Shown piece by piece: positions 11,090 through 24,692 of a DNA stretch of 64,000 bases (position 1 is its first letter; every line of letters starts with the position of its first letter). The stretch is from Glandiceps talaboti (lineage: Eukaryota > Hemichordata > Enteropneusta > Spengelidae), in the NCBI RefSeq assembly GCF_964340395.1, contig NC_135569.1, positions 4,980,540 through 5,044,539 on the forward strand, written 5' to 3'. Under the pieces are notes generated by a model. That model saw only the letters and a program-made list of their open reading frames with translations. It was not told where the DNA came from and searched no databases. The translations under genes and the position numbers were made by a program.

Positions 11090-11122
11090 CTTTAGTACGA
11101 GTATGAGCAGAAGGAAGAATTC
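11090..11122 (-). CDS. LPP: Zyxin/LPP-like, 33-base microexon
   Basis: The minus strand shows CATTTAG, then 33 bases, then GTAATG. The exon encodes ILPSAHTRTK inside split glycine codons, in the phase 1 to phase 1 pattern shared by the neighbouring small exons. It is a multiple of three and could be a cassette exon. It is too short for a homology call, so support is splice signal plus phase only. Confidence 0.6.
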
Positions 11123-11261
11123 CTAAATGTTATAAAAAAGAAAAAAAGAAATAATTGTACACAAAGGCATGCGTAACTTAGTAATGTTAGTAGGAATAAA
11201 CAAGATTGGAAAGTAAATTGTAAAACTCATTATTTATGCAAATATGCTGATTATAATATTA

Positions 11262-11465
11262 GTAGCGATTGGCTAACACACAAAATGTAACATCAGGAGG
11301 GATTGGCCACCATGTTGGAGCTACCGCAATGGATACAATTTCGGCAGTGATTGGCCACAAAGTTACAACTACTGCACTAAATGTAACATCAGCAGTGATT
11401 GGCCACCATGTTAATTTGTAACACTTTGAATGTAACATCAGCAGTGATTGGCCACCATGTTACAA
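11262..11465. repeat. Diverged tandem repeat with ATTGGCC boxes
   Basis: At least four copies of a unit containing AATGTAACATCAGCAGTGATT and GGCCACCATGTT, separated by 50-70 bases. Each copy carries a GATTGGC core, the reverse CCAAT box. Confidence 0.7.
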
Positions 11466-13329
11466 CTAAAATACAAACATGCAAGCCACAAGCCAACCCA
11501 TATTGAATCAAACTTGATTATACACAAAACAGTTTTATTTGTTATGGACTCTTATCAATTTCATTGTTAGTCTTTTTAAAATAGTAAATAGTCAGTACTA
11601 GTAGAATATGTATAACATGTATTTTTCAAGAAAATGCTATGAATGTTCCCTAATATACATTGTAAATTTAAAATTTAACTTCTAGATCAATAACACATTT
11701 TTTGACATACCCGAATGCTTATTTCCTTTCACAACTATAAATACTTGGGATATTTGACCATTACAGTCTCCTACCAGTACAGTCAAGTATTTCAATCACT
11801 TAATCTGATCATTTGTTTTGATGGGTTATGAGTTTTCACATACTGCAGCCACACTTCAATTTAGATTTGGGTCATTAAACATTCACTAAACTGTGGATAT
11901 TTAGTCTATGAACTATGAAATACATGTATATGTTTTGTCTGTGCAGAGCTACGTCCTCAGGGATCAATTTCCATGAAAATCAAAGCCATCATATCTCCCA
12001 GAACTTTCCAGTATGGCAGCTTGTACCTGGTCCTTTTGAAGTGATAACAGAAGTGCATGGGGTAAATTTATCCTTCTATGATTTCAGGGTCATTGTAATA
12101 CCAGTATCAGTCTGGAATCATAACCTACATACATGTCTACAACCCGCAAAAAACACCAGTGTGTTTGCTTGAATGAAGTGAGCCAAGGAAAGACTTCACA
12201 TACTAACAAAATAAGGTAAAAACAACAGCGCAACTGATACAACACATTGATAGCGAGTGGCTCTGATGTACTTTCATGCAATGGTTTCATCAGTTTGTTT
12301 ATAGCTGTGGAAGTTATAATGCAAAACTAACAGTTGCACTCAATGTTATGTGTAGTTTTCCATACAAAGTCATGGGATGGTATTCTTGTGGTGTTTATAC
12401 TTCCATAAGTTACCAGCACTACTTATACTGCGTGTATATGCATGAAACTTGCCTCATTCTTGCTTACCACAAGCAAGCAAATGCACTGTGTGTTTTTTCT
12501 AGGTTTGTATGTGTCTAGGTGTTTTTGACTAGTGCCAGAACTATTTGGTTTAGATTAAAACATTCCTAACAGCAATATATCAGATTACTACAGCATTCTT
12601 ACTGATGAAATAATAGTAATATAAAGACAGAGCATTGTTCAGTTTTTTTTAGGTCAAACTAAAGATATCATGTTATTCTTTCTAGTCTAAGATTTCAGAA
12701 AGACTGAACACAGTACTGGGCCTAATATGTGTGTTGTGTACCCTGGCCTATATTCTAACACAAACAAAATGGAGGAGACAAGTAACATTAGGGTTAGGGA
12801 TGTTTAAGTACACACCATGGCAAACTGAAAACAGAGGGTCCACACTACATGTAGAAATATATATCTTGTATACCCTTGTCTGTTTGTAATAACAACAAAA
12901 TTACTAGGAACATTAGATTTATGGATATTACAGTAGCAACCATAGCAGGACTGCAGAATACTGGGACAATATTATACTGTGTATAACTAAATGGCCAACA
13001 CGTATAACTACATGTATACATTTTACAATCACAATATCAATTGAAGATGTGTATCTCTTTGACTCCCAACCTTCATGATCATTAGGGGTATAGTCTTCCC
13101 AAGCTACACACTGATAAGTACACATATATGGTCAATTATTAATGATTTCTTCTAAAAATTTCTTAACTTTTGAAACTTGGAATAAGTTACCACTGAGATT
13201 ACAGTCATATGGGTATATAAAATGTAAATAATATTGAATCATGCATCATAAAGTCATAAAAAATAACAGCAAAATCAATCAACTGTTGATCCTGCACATT
13301 TGGAAATGTCTGTGAATACTGCCGAACCA

Positions 13330-14115
13330 CTAAACAGAGCAGTATTCAAGCCATTCTAAGCACAGTCATTTCATCATGTCAACATTCAAGCCATTCTAAG
13401 CATTGGCATTTCATAACTTCAAAATTCAAGTCATTCTAAGCATGGGCATTTCATTACATCAAAATTCAAGCCATTCTAAGCATTGGCATTTGATCACACC
13501 AAAATTCAAGCCATTCTACTATGCACAGGCATTTCATCACACCAAACTTCAAGCCATTCTACTATGCACAGGCATTTCATCACACCAAAATTCAAGCCAT
13601 TCTACTATGCACAGGCATTTCATCACACCAAAATTCAAGCCATTCTAAGCATTGGCATTTGATCACACCAAAATTCAAGCCATTCTACTATGCACAGGCA
13701 TTTCATCACACCAAACTTCAAGCCATTCTACTATGCACAGGCATTTCATCACACCAAAATTCAAGCCATTCTACTATGCACAGGCATTTCATCACACCAA
13801 AATTCAAGCCATTCTAAACACAAGCATTTAATCACATCAAAATTCACGCCATTCTAAACACAAGCATTTCATTACATCAAAATTCAAGCCATTCTAAACA
13901 CAAGCATTTAATCACATCAAAATTCACGCCATTCTAAGCACAGGCATTTCATTACATCAAAATTCAAGCCATTCTACTATGCACAGGCATTTCATCACAC
14001 TAAAATTCAAGCCATTCTAAGCACAGGCATTTCATCACACTAAAATTCAAGCCATTCTAAGCACAGGCATTTCATCACACCAAAATTCACGCCATTCTAC
14101 TATGCACAGGCATGT
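13330..14115. repeat. About 40-bp minisatellite, roughly 19 copies
   Basis: Tandem units containing AAATTCAAGCCATTCTA and GGCATTTCATCACACC. Two main variants alternate: one with CTAAGCAT/CTAAGCACA and one with CTACTATGCACA. The long open frames across it are repeat translations and not genes. Confidence 0.9.
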
Positions 14116-14198
14116 CATGACACTAACAAATCAGCAACAAACAATAAGTTACAAATAATAAAATATTAGTGGAGTTAGCATACTACTAGAAGTACTAC

Positions 14199-14562
14199 CT
14201 TTGGTAGCTTTACTGCCATGCTGAAGAAAATCTTGCTGCATTGCCGGCTGTGCATGTGCATACGTAAAACTATGATTGTCATTATTCATGCTGGATGACA
14301 CTATACTTTTGTAAGAATCTGGCCCAGGAGGTGGGGGTGGAGCTGCGGAGGAGTTTCGCCCATTTTGCTGACCTGAAAATTTCGGTTTTGGAGCAGTCAC
14401 TGGTGCAAATTTCTTAGGAGCATTTTGAAATGTTGGCACTTTGTAAGAATACGAGTAACTTGTTTCTGTTGATGGATGACCATCGTGATGTTCAATATCT
14501 AACGCTGCTAGTTGTTGTTCAAGTCTGTGCTGAGTACCTCCCCTCTGTGGTGGTCCTTCCAT
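14199..14562 (-). CDS. LPP: Zyxin/LPP-like, first coding exon (start codon)
   Basis: It encodes residues 1-121, starting MEGPPQRGGTQHRLEQQLA. Residues near 48-60 read APKKFAPVTAPKPKFS, matching PPKKFAPVVAPKPKYN of LPP and its zyxin counterpart, the alpha-actinin-binding region of the family. A polyproline stretch (APPPPPGPDSYK) follows. ATG at 14562 is the first in the exon after a TTTACAG acceptor (exon starts at about 14583), so 21 bases of 5' UTR precede it. The exon ends in phase 1 at a GTAGTA donor. With the other exons this totals 596 codons before the window edge; human LPP is 612 residues. The protein is expected at focal adhesions and stress fibres, shuttling to the nucleus. Confidence 0.9.
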
Positions 14563-16112
14563 CTTGATATATTAGAGATGTTGCTGTAAAGTACAAGAAA
14601 TATATCGTTTAGATGTCGAGCAGCTGTGCCATAATTCACGGCGGAAAAAGGTGAATCTCTAACGAAATTTTAGAGCGAAGGTCGCTAGCGAGGGCAGGCA
14701 TTTGCCCTCGATTGTGTGCCACCTTCAGAAACAGAGTGTTGACAAGAAAGCTTGAGGTCTAGCAGTTAGACTACAAACAGAGCTGGTCACTGGTAACTTG
14801 TAATTCTAATCAATACAGAATATTGTTTGGCCTTGTACCTTGCTCTGTATAATACAAGTGACAGTCATTAAACTTCTATGTGTGATGGTATTTACATGAT
14901 TGATCAGTTACATGTAATTTGAATGTGTTTACAAGCACATGTTGAAGTTACAAATTGAAATGCACGCACAACATAGAAAACAGACTGTTGAACATAAATA
15001 GTCACCATGACTAGTACAATCCAAACATTCCTAACTTAATCTATAACAAGATGTACAAATGTACATGTACATGTACTATGTATATATGTGAACAAATATG
15101 CAAATTTGATTTTCACGAACACGTGACATACCAGAGGTTTTTTCGGTCACAAACAATACTAAATCGTAGATTGTATAGTTAAAGTTGACTCCCTTGCTAC
15201 GAGTTTATTTACTTATTTTATTGATGTAGGAAAAGATATACTGAAATTACATCACAGACTTCCTACACTTTCAGTAGTGTTAATTAGCTCATAGTTAGGT
15301 TAATCCTGAAACGTCAGCTATCTATCACTTTATTGGACTGTGGACATTTTACCTCAAATACTTGAACTAGTTTTTCACTGAAATTCATGAGTGTAAGTAA
15401 TTTCATTGGAACTTTAACTTTAACAGAATGAAAAGAAGGCACTTTTAGAAAGAGAAAATAATAGGAGGTACATACATACATGTACATGTATGTACCTTTA
15501 CATGTAACTAGACGGCAAATTTAGATAAAATTAAATTACTCAGAAGACAGACTTTACATGTATGTCAAGTTCACTCTTTGCACCTTGTTCATGGAGACGG
15601 CTGTATACATGTATAACTGTGTCATCAACAATTTGAAGTTGACAGGTACATGTACCATGCACACATGCACGGACGGATGGAATTAATGCAATAGTCCCCT
15701 GGGGGGGGGGGGCGATTAAATTACTCTGAAGCAAGATTTTATGTCAAGTTCACACTCAGTACCTTGTCTAGACCGCTGTACTTGTACATGTATGTAACTA
15801 TTTCAATGCTAATTTGAAGTTGAGAGGTACCAAAATTTATTGGTAAATATATAGAAATTTAGTAGTGGGTTTAGACTTTGAAGGATATTGAAAACAGACG
15901 TGTAAACCACTCAAGACTACATGTACATATGGTAATGTGATGGGGGTCAGCACAACCATTCCAAATATGTTGAAGGCAGAAAACATACAGCCTAGTCAAC
16001 ACTTTTGCTAACATACATACACAGTGCAACCACGATAAAATAAATGTATGTATCAACATAACTATACCTCTCAGAAAAATTTTCCGAAAAGTTCTTCCAC
16101 AGTGCTATCTTA

Positions 16113-16484
16113 TCGTGGATCTGCAAGCATTATGTACATGCCTACATGTACATAAAGCGCTACATGGAAAGACCCCACATTACATCTCCGACCTCATTCA
16201 GCAAAGTAACCCAGGCAGATCACTCCGTTCAAGCAACAAACAACTACTCCACATACCCAAGACCAGACTCAAATCATATGGAGACCGATCATTCTCACAC
16301 TCATCTCCCACATTATGGAATCATCTCCCCCTTGACATTCACACCGCACCTACTGTTGATATCTTCAAAGCCAAACTCAAAACTTACCTATTCCAAAGAG
16401 CATTCATGTGAACTGGGAGCGCCATTGGGCATCTTTTGATGGATATCAGGCGCTTTATAAATTTGTGTTTATTATTATTATTAT
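16113..16484 (+). mobile_element. Non-LTR retrotransposon (CR1/L2/RTE-like) 3' end
   Basis: An open stretch of 98 codons reads VHKALHGKTPHYISDLIQQ, then LHIPKTRLKSYGDRSFSH, then PTLWNHLPLDIHTAPTVDIFKAKLKTYLF. This C-terminal segment follows the reverse transcriptase in many invertebrate LINE ORF2 proteins. After the stop comes a short 3' UTR with GGCGCTTTATAAATTTGTG and a (TTA)n tail at 16469-16484, the usual 3' end of such LINEs. It is 5'-truncated: no RT core or endonuclease is present. It lies opposite in strand to the host gene. Confidence 0.85.
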
Positions 16485-16875
16485 AGGCTCATTCATTTGT
16501 TCTGGACCAACTTCTTGTAAAGGCTCTGCCAGAAAAGTGCTTTTTACACATATATTTTAATCCTAAGCTCAACTGCTTGGCCTTCAATATATCACACACA
16601 GCAGCTGTCCAATGTAAATGTAGACTACATGTAGACTATGGTTTTGTATTTCACTGTTTTAATACTAGACTTAAGTGAGTTATATTCCTTTTACTATACA
16701 GACTGTCAAGTTTTAATTACAAAATAAGTTACTAAAATTAGTGTCATTTAGTAAGGCACAGTCTATTGGACAACCATATTATTGTAATTAAGATGCATGT
16801 AGTAGTTTTTTCCAGACTTAGTATCACTATCAGTTGACTGGCTTCAATGACTTGTTATGACATGTAGTGATGTAG

Positions 16876-16920
16876 GTTAGGTTAGGTGAAGTACATATAG
16901 GTTAGGTTAGGTGAAGTACG
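16876..16920. repeat. Two direct copies of a TTAGG-containing unit
   Basis: Two near-identical tandem copies, about 22-24 bases each, of GGTTAGGTTAGGTGAAGTAC. Too short to be a telomeric relic with confidence. Confidence 0.6.
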
Positions 16921-19900
16921 TGTACAATAACTGTAGCTACATGTATGCATTCCGAAAATTGTGTCACAGACCCACCATGGTGTTGCCAGGACTGTGTCAC
17001 TGTCATTGAGAATACATCAAGGAGGTGGATTAGATGGACATTTTTTGAACATATAACTACATGTAGTTACTTTATCTAAATTAATCTATGACGATCAATG
17101 AAGCCAGTGAACTGAGGGATAGCCTTGGTGTTCTCTTAGTTAAAACCTGGGCAATGCAATAGGGTTAGTCCTCCCAACATGAACAAACTTTCAAGTTTGC
17201 TATGCTGATTTTTAATAGTCCACCTTCCTACAGTACAGGGGAGTCTGCATTGTTATCATACTAGTCTGCTGATATAAATAGTTTATGATTCAATTAGTTA
17301 ATTAGTTTATATTTAATTAGTGTACAGTTATTAAGTAGTTTATGGTTCATTAGTCTACAGTCAATTTGTTGATGGATTTAAATTTCACAACTTCCACACT
17401 GTGTATGTGAGTAACTACATGCACAAATAAGGTACACTTTGTTACAAGTTTCTGCATGAACTGATACATGTACAAGTACACTATGTCTGATCAAGTTTGA
17501 TGGCAACAGTAGTTTATACGACTACATACATGACTGAAATACTGGGTGTGTTCAATTATGCAACCACTAACATGTAACTCTTTGGTACCCAAGGGTACCC
17601 CAAATACAGTCAATTTTTAAGTAGTGCAAGAGTCCCCAGTGATGCCATTCCCCCCAGTCGGAGGCTCTCCTGGTCAATATAATCAAACTGATGAATTTTA
17701 ACATCCTTATATCTTTGCTACACTGTAGGTACTATAGGAACTGATTATGAACAGCATAGAAAAAAATGCATTCCTACAATGAATACAGAAAAAACATTCC
17801 CTGATTATAAATTTTCAAGGTTTATGAACTATTGAAATACTGTCATAGCAAATGGTGTAAGATATCTATTTCATACTTTTTTAAAAAGAGCAACCTTTCT
17901 ACATGTACAAGACTTGGAATAAGTACAGAATTTTCCAATTCCAAAATGCTACTTTTACTTTATACTATTGGAATTCCTTATAAGCTTTGCACTACATGCA
18001 CTTGTACATTTTTTGCATATTTCATGCCAGTCTTGTACACATACATGTACCTGTATCGTTGATTTCGAACGTTTTCTTGATTATTGCAAGAATGTACGCA
18101 GACCAGTGGCTGGAAAGTGTTGATTAATTAAATACAAAGAACGGATTAGCAGTGAACAAAACTTGACACTCAAATATATTACAGTCTAGTTAAAATGCAA
18201 TTGACAATTCTTGAACTTCAAGATTGAATTCTACACAAGGAATGCACCAATATAAAATACTGGATCAGATTCCCTTGTAAATCCTTCACTGTCATTCATT
18301 GAAATACCACAATGAATCATGTACATGAGGCTGGCAAATTTAGCTAAAGAGAACATGCAACAAACCTGGTTTCTTAGTCAAGAATTACTTTCATCTTATG
18401 ATATTTAAGTTGTCTTATAACAAGAAAACTATTTAAGTTTCAAAAAATTCTAAAATTTTCAAAGTGACACACAACTTCATCAGCTCAAATTATCTATCCC
18501 TAATAGTTAATATGTACTAGTATGCACAATGGCTTTATTTTTTATTCCTGGAGTGTACATGTATCATTCTCCAATTATCAGCGTACTCTGACCCTCACAA
18601 TACACAGAACAAACAAAAACTCTGACATGAGGGCTACTTCTATCCATTACATACAAACCATCTAAAACATCAAGGCTTAAACAGAAATGACAAGCACAGT
18701 ACATACAATGTACATGGTCTGGATGTTTTAGCAAATGTGGTTTTATTTACATTGCCTCTGTATCTTATCTCTATAGTCATACATTTTTTTGTATGCAACC
18801 TTGAAAAAATACTACTCTCATCTTGGTGGGAGTGTTGTAGTACAGGGCTCAATTTAACTTCTTCACTTAGTAGTCAGATGTAGCAAACTGTTTCAGCTAC
18901 AATATTCTAGTGCTTTCCATTGATCTAACAGACTACCACCTTATAGTATACATCTGCTTGTCTAGATACAAGCACACATGTACGTGGACAGTATACATGT
19001 ATGCCGTTTAGTGTAGACTGTAGTCAGTGTGCCCTGGACTACTACTAAATACAAGCCTTGCATTTTTTGAAATAGGGGTCAGAAAATAAAGACATTTATC
19101 ATTCATTATGTACAATTCAAAGTGCACTACAAATTGTACATTGTAGTGTACACAAATACATACAATGTATGTCCATGTACCTGTAGATATCTGCTGTTGA
19201 TATATATATAACCCCTTTATACATGACCTTAAATTGAGGTCATTCCCATTTAAACTGAAGGTAAACAACTCCATTACCTTCAACTTACAACATATGATAT
19301 CTACATTGTGTATATGCACAGAGCTGCATTCCTATTTAAGTTAATGTATTTGTATATAGTGTATGTGCCACTGGGGATGTTGATTTACCATGAGTTCATT
19401 ATATATATAATACAGTTTGATTTGATGATGAGTGTCTCCTATGTAAAATGTCATGAAGCATACATTTATCCGCTATAAACGTTCTGTTCCATTTACATTT
19501 ACTGAATACAGGCTTATATGGGCTTCCATGCTCAGCTCTGTCATGCATTCAAAAGTTGATAGCTGTCTCCAGTCCTTTATTGTTATAAGTTCCATCGACA
19601 TTGCATTTCATGGGTTTTGTAGACATACTATGTACATATAACACTCAGGGAATCAAACTGGATTTTGTCAACACTTGTGTAACATACTGTACTGTTGAAA
19701 ATTTCGTGTCTACAAATTGAGAATATACATGTAACGAAATGTATATAATTCATAAATGGTTATATGTACATATAACAACATACTTGTACATATAACTTAT
19801 AAGAAACTGAAGGAAATGGAGGACATTCACTTCTCCCATAAAATCTCTTCCAATCTATTGAATGGCGCACTGCTGTGAACCATTGCCACCCCACTTTGCA

Positions 19901-20896
19901 TGGTACATTTGTACCACTATGCATAGCACAGAATCTGTCTATCAAAGGCCATGACCCCTTACTCTGACTCAGTTCACATTATGATGGTCAATACACTCAT
20001 AAACCCTACATTACCACTTGCACAGTGATTGTTTTTACAGATAAGGCCCATTTAAAGTTGTATGACTTGTGCATACACAATGCGATACATTAATTTTTAC
20101 TGTCTACATAGTAACATACCGGGATAAGTTACAATCCCACTTTCACATGTTATCACGTTTATAATGTTTAGTGTTTAACTTTAATTATCAAATTGAATTT
20201 TGGGTTAAGTTGCAATCCTACATCCACTTTCACATTTTATCACACTTGTGACATTTAGATTTTTTATTTTACTGTCAACTCCCATACTGGGGATATGTTA
20301 CAATGGCAATCTAACATTTTATCATGTTTATAATGTTTAGTATTCAAATACATGACATCTAAAAATAGACAAACTGGATGGTAGGGCTTTAAACAGCTGC
20401 CTAGCTAGTTGTTATTGCAAGCTTTAACAACATCATGGAATTTTTAGTGAACAGTTTACAACCGACATGTATATGCCCTTGTACATTGTACAATGACATG
20501 TATAAAGTGTAAGCATAACATGAACATTTTTTTAAAGTCAGTAGAATTAAACATAAACAATTTGTATCATCTTACATTTTGAGAAGTTTCTCATATTTTG
20601 ATGTTTAGTTGCTTACAAGATACATGTATATGTATAACTAATTTTCAATAGTCATTATTTTTGGGAGGAATTAACTGTTCAGATTATCAATATGATATGC
20701 TACCCCACCACATCACGATCATTTTGTTAACTTGCATTGTATAATATAAATTTTCCAATATTGAGACACTTCTTCATGTACCTGAAGGCCATTCAGTTAA
20801 TTAAGTCTTCAAAGTGATAACAATATTGCAGTGAAAAATTCTTTAATTTGCATAATACACCTTGCCCTTTGTATATCCCTAAACCTTTACGTTACT

Positions 20897-21118
20897 ATAG
20901 TTACCTGAATTTTGAAATGGGCTCAGTGTTATGTACATATAATTATGTATTTTATCTTGTATAACATACTCACCAAACCAGCAAAAATTGTCAACCCTTA
21001 TGCTTCATACAGTTACTTGAATTTTGAAATGGGTTGGCCAAGTGTTCTGTATTTCTACATGTACATTTGCAGCTTTATCCTGTACAACAGTCTCATCAAA
21101 CCAGCAAAAATTGACATG
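20897..21118. repeat. About 110-bp tandem duplication
   Basis: Two diverged copies share TGAATTTTGAAATGGG at their start and CACCAAACCAGCAAAAATTG or CATCAAACCAGCAAAAATTG at their end, with similar spacing. No coding function is seen. Confidence 0.75.
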
Positions 21119-22555
21119 ACATGAGACAGGGGTGAAATATCCACCTACATGTACACGTACATGCAGTTTCTCATTGTCTATTTTGGAATCCTGTACATTG
21201 TGATAATGAATGCATACGGCTGTCGGTATCCATTTACTTCCCAGGAAGTATAAAGACTGTATTATTCCCAGTCTAGCTATGTGATCCTAAGGTGAGTGAC
21301 TACATTGTCTGGAATTCCGGAAGTCTGTCAACCAGTGTCATCTACACTATTGATTTCTTCAATACCAGTATAACACACTTTTTTCTTTCACAAATACCAG
21401 TGCATTTACTTTTCATTTTCACTGATTTCAACCTCTTTTTTAAACTTGCAATCGGTGTTTTTGTCAAGGGAGGTATAATAGTTTGTCACCTGGCTGAATC
21501 TAAGAGTGTGATTTCAGGGATTGAATTGAAACATTTACGTGATAGTGATACAATGACGTATGTATTTAGCCAAATAAACTGTTTCAGCTGTAATTTTCTA
21601 CTGCATTTTGCACCACCTTATACAAAATCTTGTACATCTTGTACTAGTCTAGATAGAATGTTTAGACTACATGTACATGTAACAGAGTGCCTGATAATTT
21701 CAAACACTGCAGACAATATTTTCTTTTTACCAGATATTGTCTGATCCCAATTCTTGTTTACTTGTGATATTGTGAAGGGTGGTATACATATTACATGTAA
21801 CTTGTGACTTCACCTGTACTTGTTCACTATTGACAATGAAGAGTGTAGTGTAGACACTGACTCGGATAGTAGTAATTGACCGTCTGTTACCACTAATTGC
21901 AGGCTTGTAAGTTGTTCCAAGTACAATATCAGAAATTTGTAACAACATGGGTCACTACAAATAAAGGAGTAAACTTTGTTGATTTGTAAGAAGAAAAGAT
22001 GTTTGTTTCACAAGTAGGAAGACAAACTAAAGGAAAGCTGTGGAATATTCTAAATCTAGATGTTTCCACCACTACAAAATTTTTTGACTTTAGAGTCTTC
22101 ATCTACATGGACATACACATAAAAATTGTACATAATGTACTTGTAGTTCTCAGAGACTAATTTTTACTATATCTAATTTTTACTCAGTTTAGAAAAAGTT
22201 CTAGTTTGCCCAGCCTTGTGAAAGTTCACATACTTTTTAAACTCCTCATTCAAGTTACTCATTGTATTGAAAATTGCAAGGTTATGTCTCGGGAATTGTA
22301 ATAATAATAGTTGGCCTTACATTACAATTACATACAAAGATTGGTTTCTGTAGAAAATTAATTTCCTGTAGCCAATCATTAATATTTTAAATTGAAGCCA
22401 CTAGCAATGAAACCAATCTGGATTAAATTAAATATCGGTGAACCATATTGGTGAACCGTTTTATCCATTGTCACTATAATATAGTCTTAGACTACTCTGT
22501 ACATTGTATTTCAAGACACCAGTCATGTGGAAGGGAGTTTGACACCCAAACTAAC

Positions 22556-22574
22556 TCCCCCCCCCCCCCCCCCC
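22556..22574. repeat. Poly-C tract (G-run on minus strand)
   Basis: An uninterrupted run of about 19 C. Similar G/C runs occur near 15700, 25796 and 32091. Confidence 0.9.
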
Positions 22575-24692
22575 ATCTACATATACATGTACATACTTGA
22601 CAAACAGAACATTGAAAAATATATAGGGTGTTAAATCTATTTTGATGAAAACAGAGATAAGTCTGTAAGTACTAAGTAATAATAAAATATGTTGGTCAAT
22701 ATGGACTACTAGTAATTCACTGGAAGTTTGTACACATACATGTAGCATAGGTGCAGGTGATGTGCTCTTTGTAAGTACATGTATGATGTACCATCTCTGC
22801 TAATGGATACCTGGAAACTGTGTATGCCTAAACAAACCACAAACTTACATAACCTGTTGACGTTAGTGAATCTAAATTATGTTGATTATCTTAATCTACA
22901 TTCATGCATAAAAACAGACTGACACTGCCAAATGAAAATGTTCAACTAGGGATTTCACAAATGACAAATTACACTCAAAAAGTGTATTTTCATTAGTATA
23001 ACTTCCATCTATGTTGGTATAACAGTTCTATATATGTTGGAATGTTTAATTTAATATACAAGCGTTGTACCAGGGGAAAAAGTACTGCATAGAGATTGAG
23101 AACAGTGGTTATCCACGAGCTGCTATTTCCCTCCAAAAACACCTACCTACTCACTGCATAGTATATGAACATGTTTAACATGTACATATAGTATACAGTA
23201 ATACTGTGTATTAACCCATTATGGACTTAGTTTCTAGTAAGTCTGTGTAATTACACCCTAAAAACTGGGTATCAGCCTTAATACATGTAAAAGTGTTAAT
23301 TAACATAAAAATGTTAATGAAAAGGTACTACATGGAGAATGAGAGCACTTGTTTTTCCCAAGCTGCTAAGTATTTGCTAGGTACAGTGCACTGACTAAAA
23401 TACAGTAATGTATATATATAACAACTTTTGTCAAATGTAATGTTTGTTATTTCAATTTTGAATAACTACCAAAAGTTAATCTGATATTTGATCGCAACAT
23501 TTGTGCATTATCAAATGTATTCAAAGAATTGTAAAACTGCCAACATGTTTATTTGGAGACACAAAACAGTCAGGAATGTTATTGTTAATACAGTACACTG
23601 CAGATGATGTAAGATTATCCAATTGATAGAATGACTAATAAAGATGAGTTCATGGCCTCACCCACAGATTTACATACAACATCCTGTAGTAAATAAAATA
23701 TCTGTCCCTCAGAGCTAAAACACAAAGTATCAAATAACTATCACAATGCCAATGAAATAATCTTAAACGTTGTCATCTCAAATTTTAACAAACTTTTCTT
23801 CAGGGATTTATAAATTGAAGATTGTTCAAAAAAAAAAGACAGCTATTACTTACAGCTGTTCACAACTATACTAGTATACGTAAAGTATGAGGTTACACAT
23901 GGGCCATTATTATTCCATTTAACAGAAATGTGACAAATTTAGCATAAATCTATCATTTTAAATCTCATTCATATATAATTATATTGACAGTAAAAATATC
24001 AAAAAATATATATTCAATTTACAAAAATGTTCAATGCTTGATCTGTAGAATCCCTGCGCTCACTTACTCCTAAGGCAGCTATGATTTCCAACTTTAATAT
24101 ACTAATTTATAACAGAGCTATCGCCTTGAACATTACAATTTACATGTATGTTAAAATGTTAACAACATTAAATGCATAAATTAAGCAGGGCATGAATAAT
24201 TCACATGGTGATTTAACTATTAATTAAAGAAGTTAACTTTTGATAGTTTTATCGCCCACTTCTGACGTCTCAAATATTTGTTTACACACCCCTTGCACAT
24301 GCGGTATAATCTCAATCATGTACACGTGTGACGAATAAATTTTAGCGCAGACGATATTTGTAGGAATCCTTGGCTCGGGAAAGTGCATCGCAAACTTTGT
24401 CTTTGCTCGGTAAAGATACATACATACATTAAATTTTAAACGACTAATCTTTGGGGAAAACAGAACGGCCAAGGACACTTGAGGGTTACTTAGAGAACAT
24501 TTCCCTCGGATAGAATATTTACTCTATGTCTCAATGGCCATGGTTGAACAAACATGTGTCACCAAGCGGATATCAGCTGATCACCCCCTTCCCCCTCCAT
24601 ACCTTGCATTGGGGGTCATGTGTAGTTCGTTCAACTTATCTTGTAAGAATATCAAACTTGTACACCGTACACGTCTTTACATGTAAACTTAC

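Larger units (their letters stand above)
11123..14198 (-). other. Intron with ATTGG-rich repeats and a large minisatellite
   Basis: A 3.1-kb intron. It contains a diverged ATTGG-bearing repeat cluster (about 11262-11465) and a minisatellite (about 13330-14115), both listed separately. Between about 11,480 and 13,320 I see nothing recognisable. Confidence 0.75.
14584..24692 (-). other. 10-kb first intron (5' UTR intron)
   Basis: Between the non-coding first exon and the start-codon exon. It contains a LINE fragment (about 16113-16484), a duplicated GGTTAGGTTAGG unit (16876-16920), a 105-bp direct duplication (20897-21118) and a C-run (22556-22574). No other gene is recognisable. TACATGTA-type words are very frequent. 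Confidence 0.7.

Noticed and set aside
13403-13817. Two open frames with repeating FHHTKIQAILLCTG-type peptides
   Set aside because: Periodic translation of the 40-bp minisatellite.
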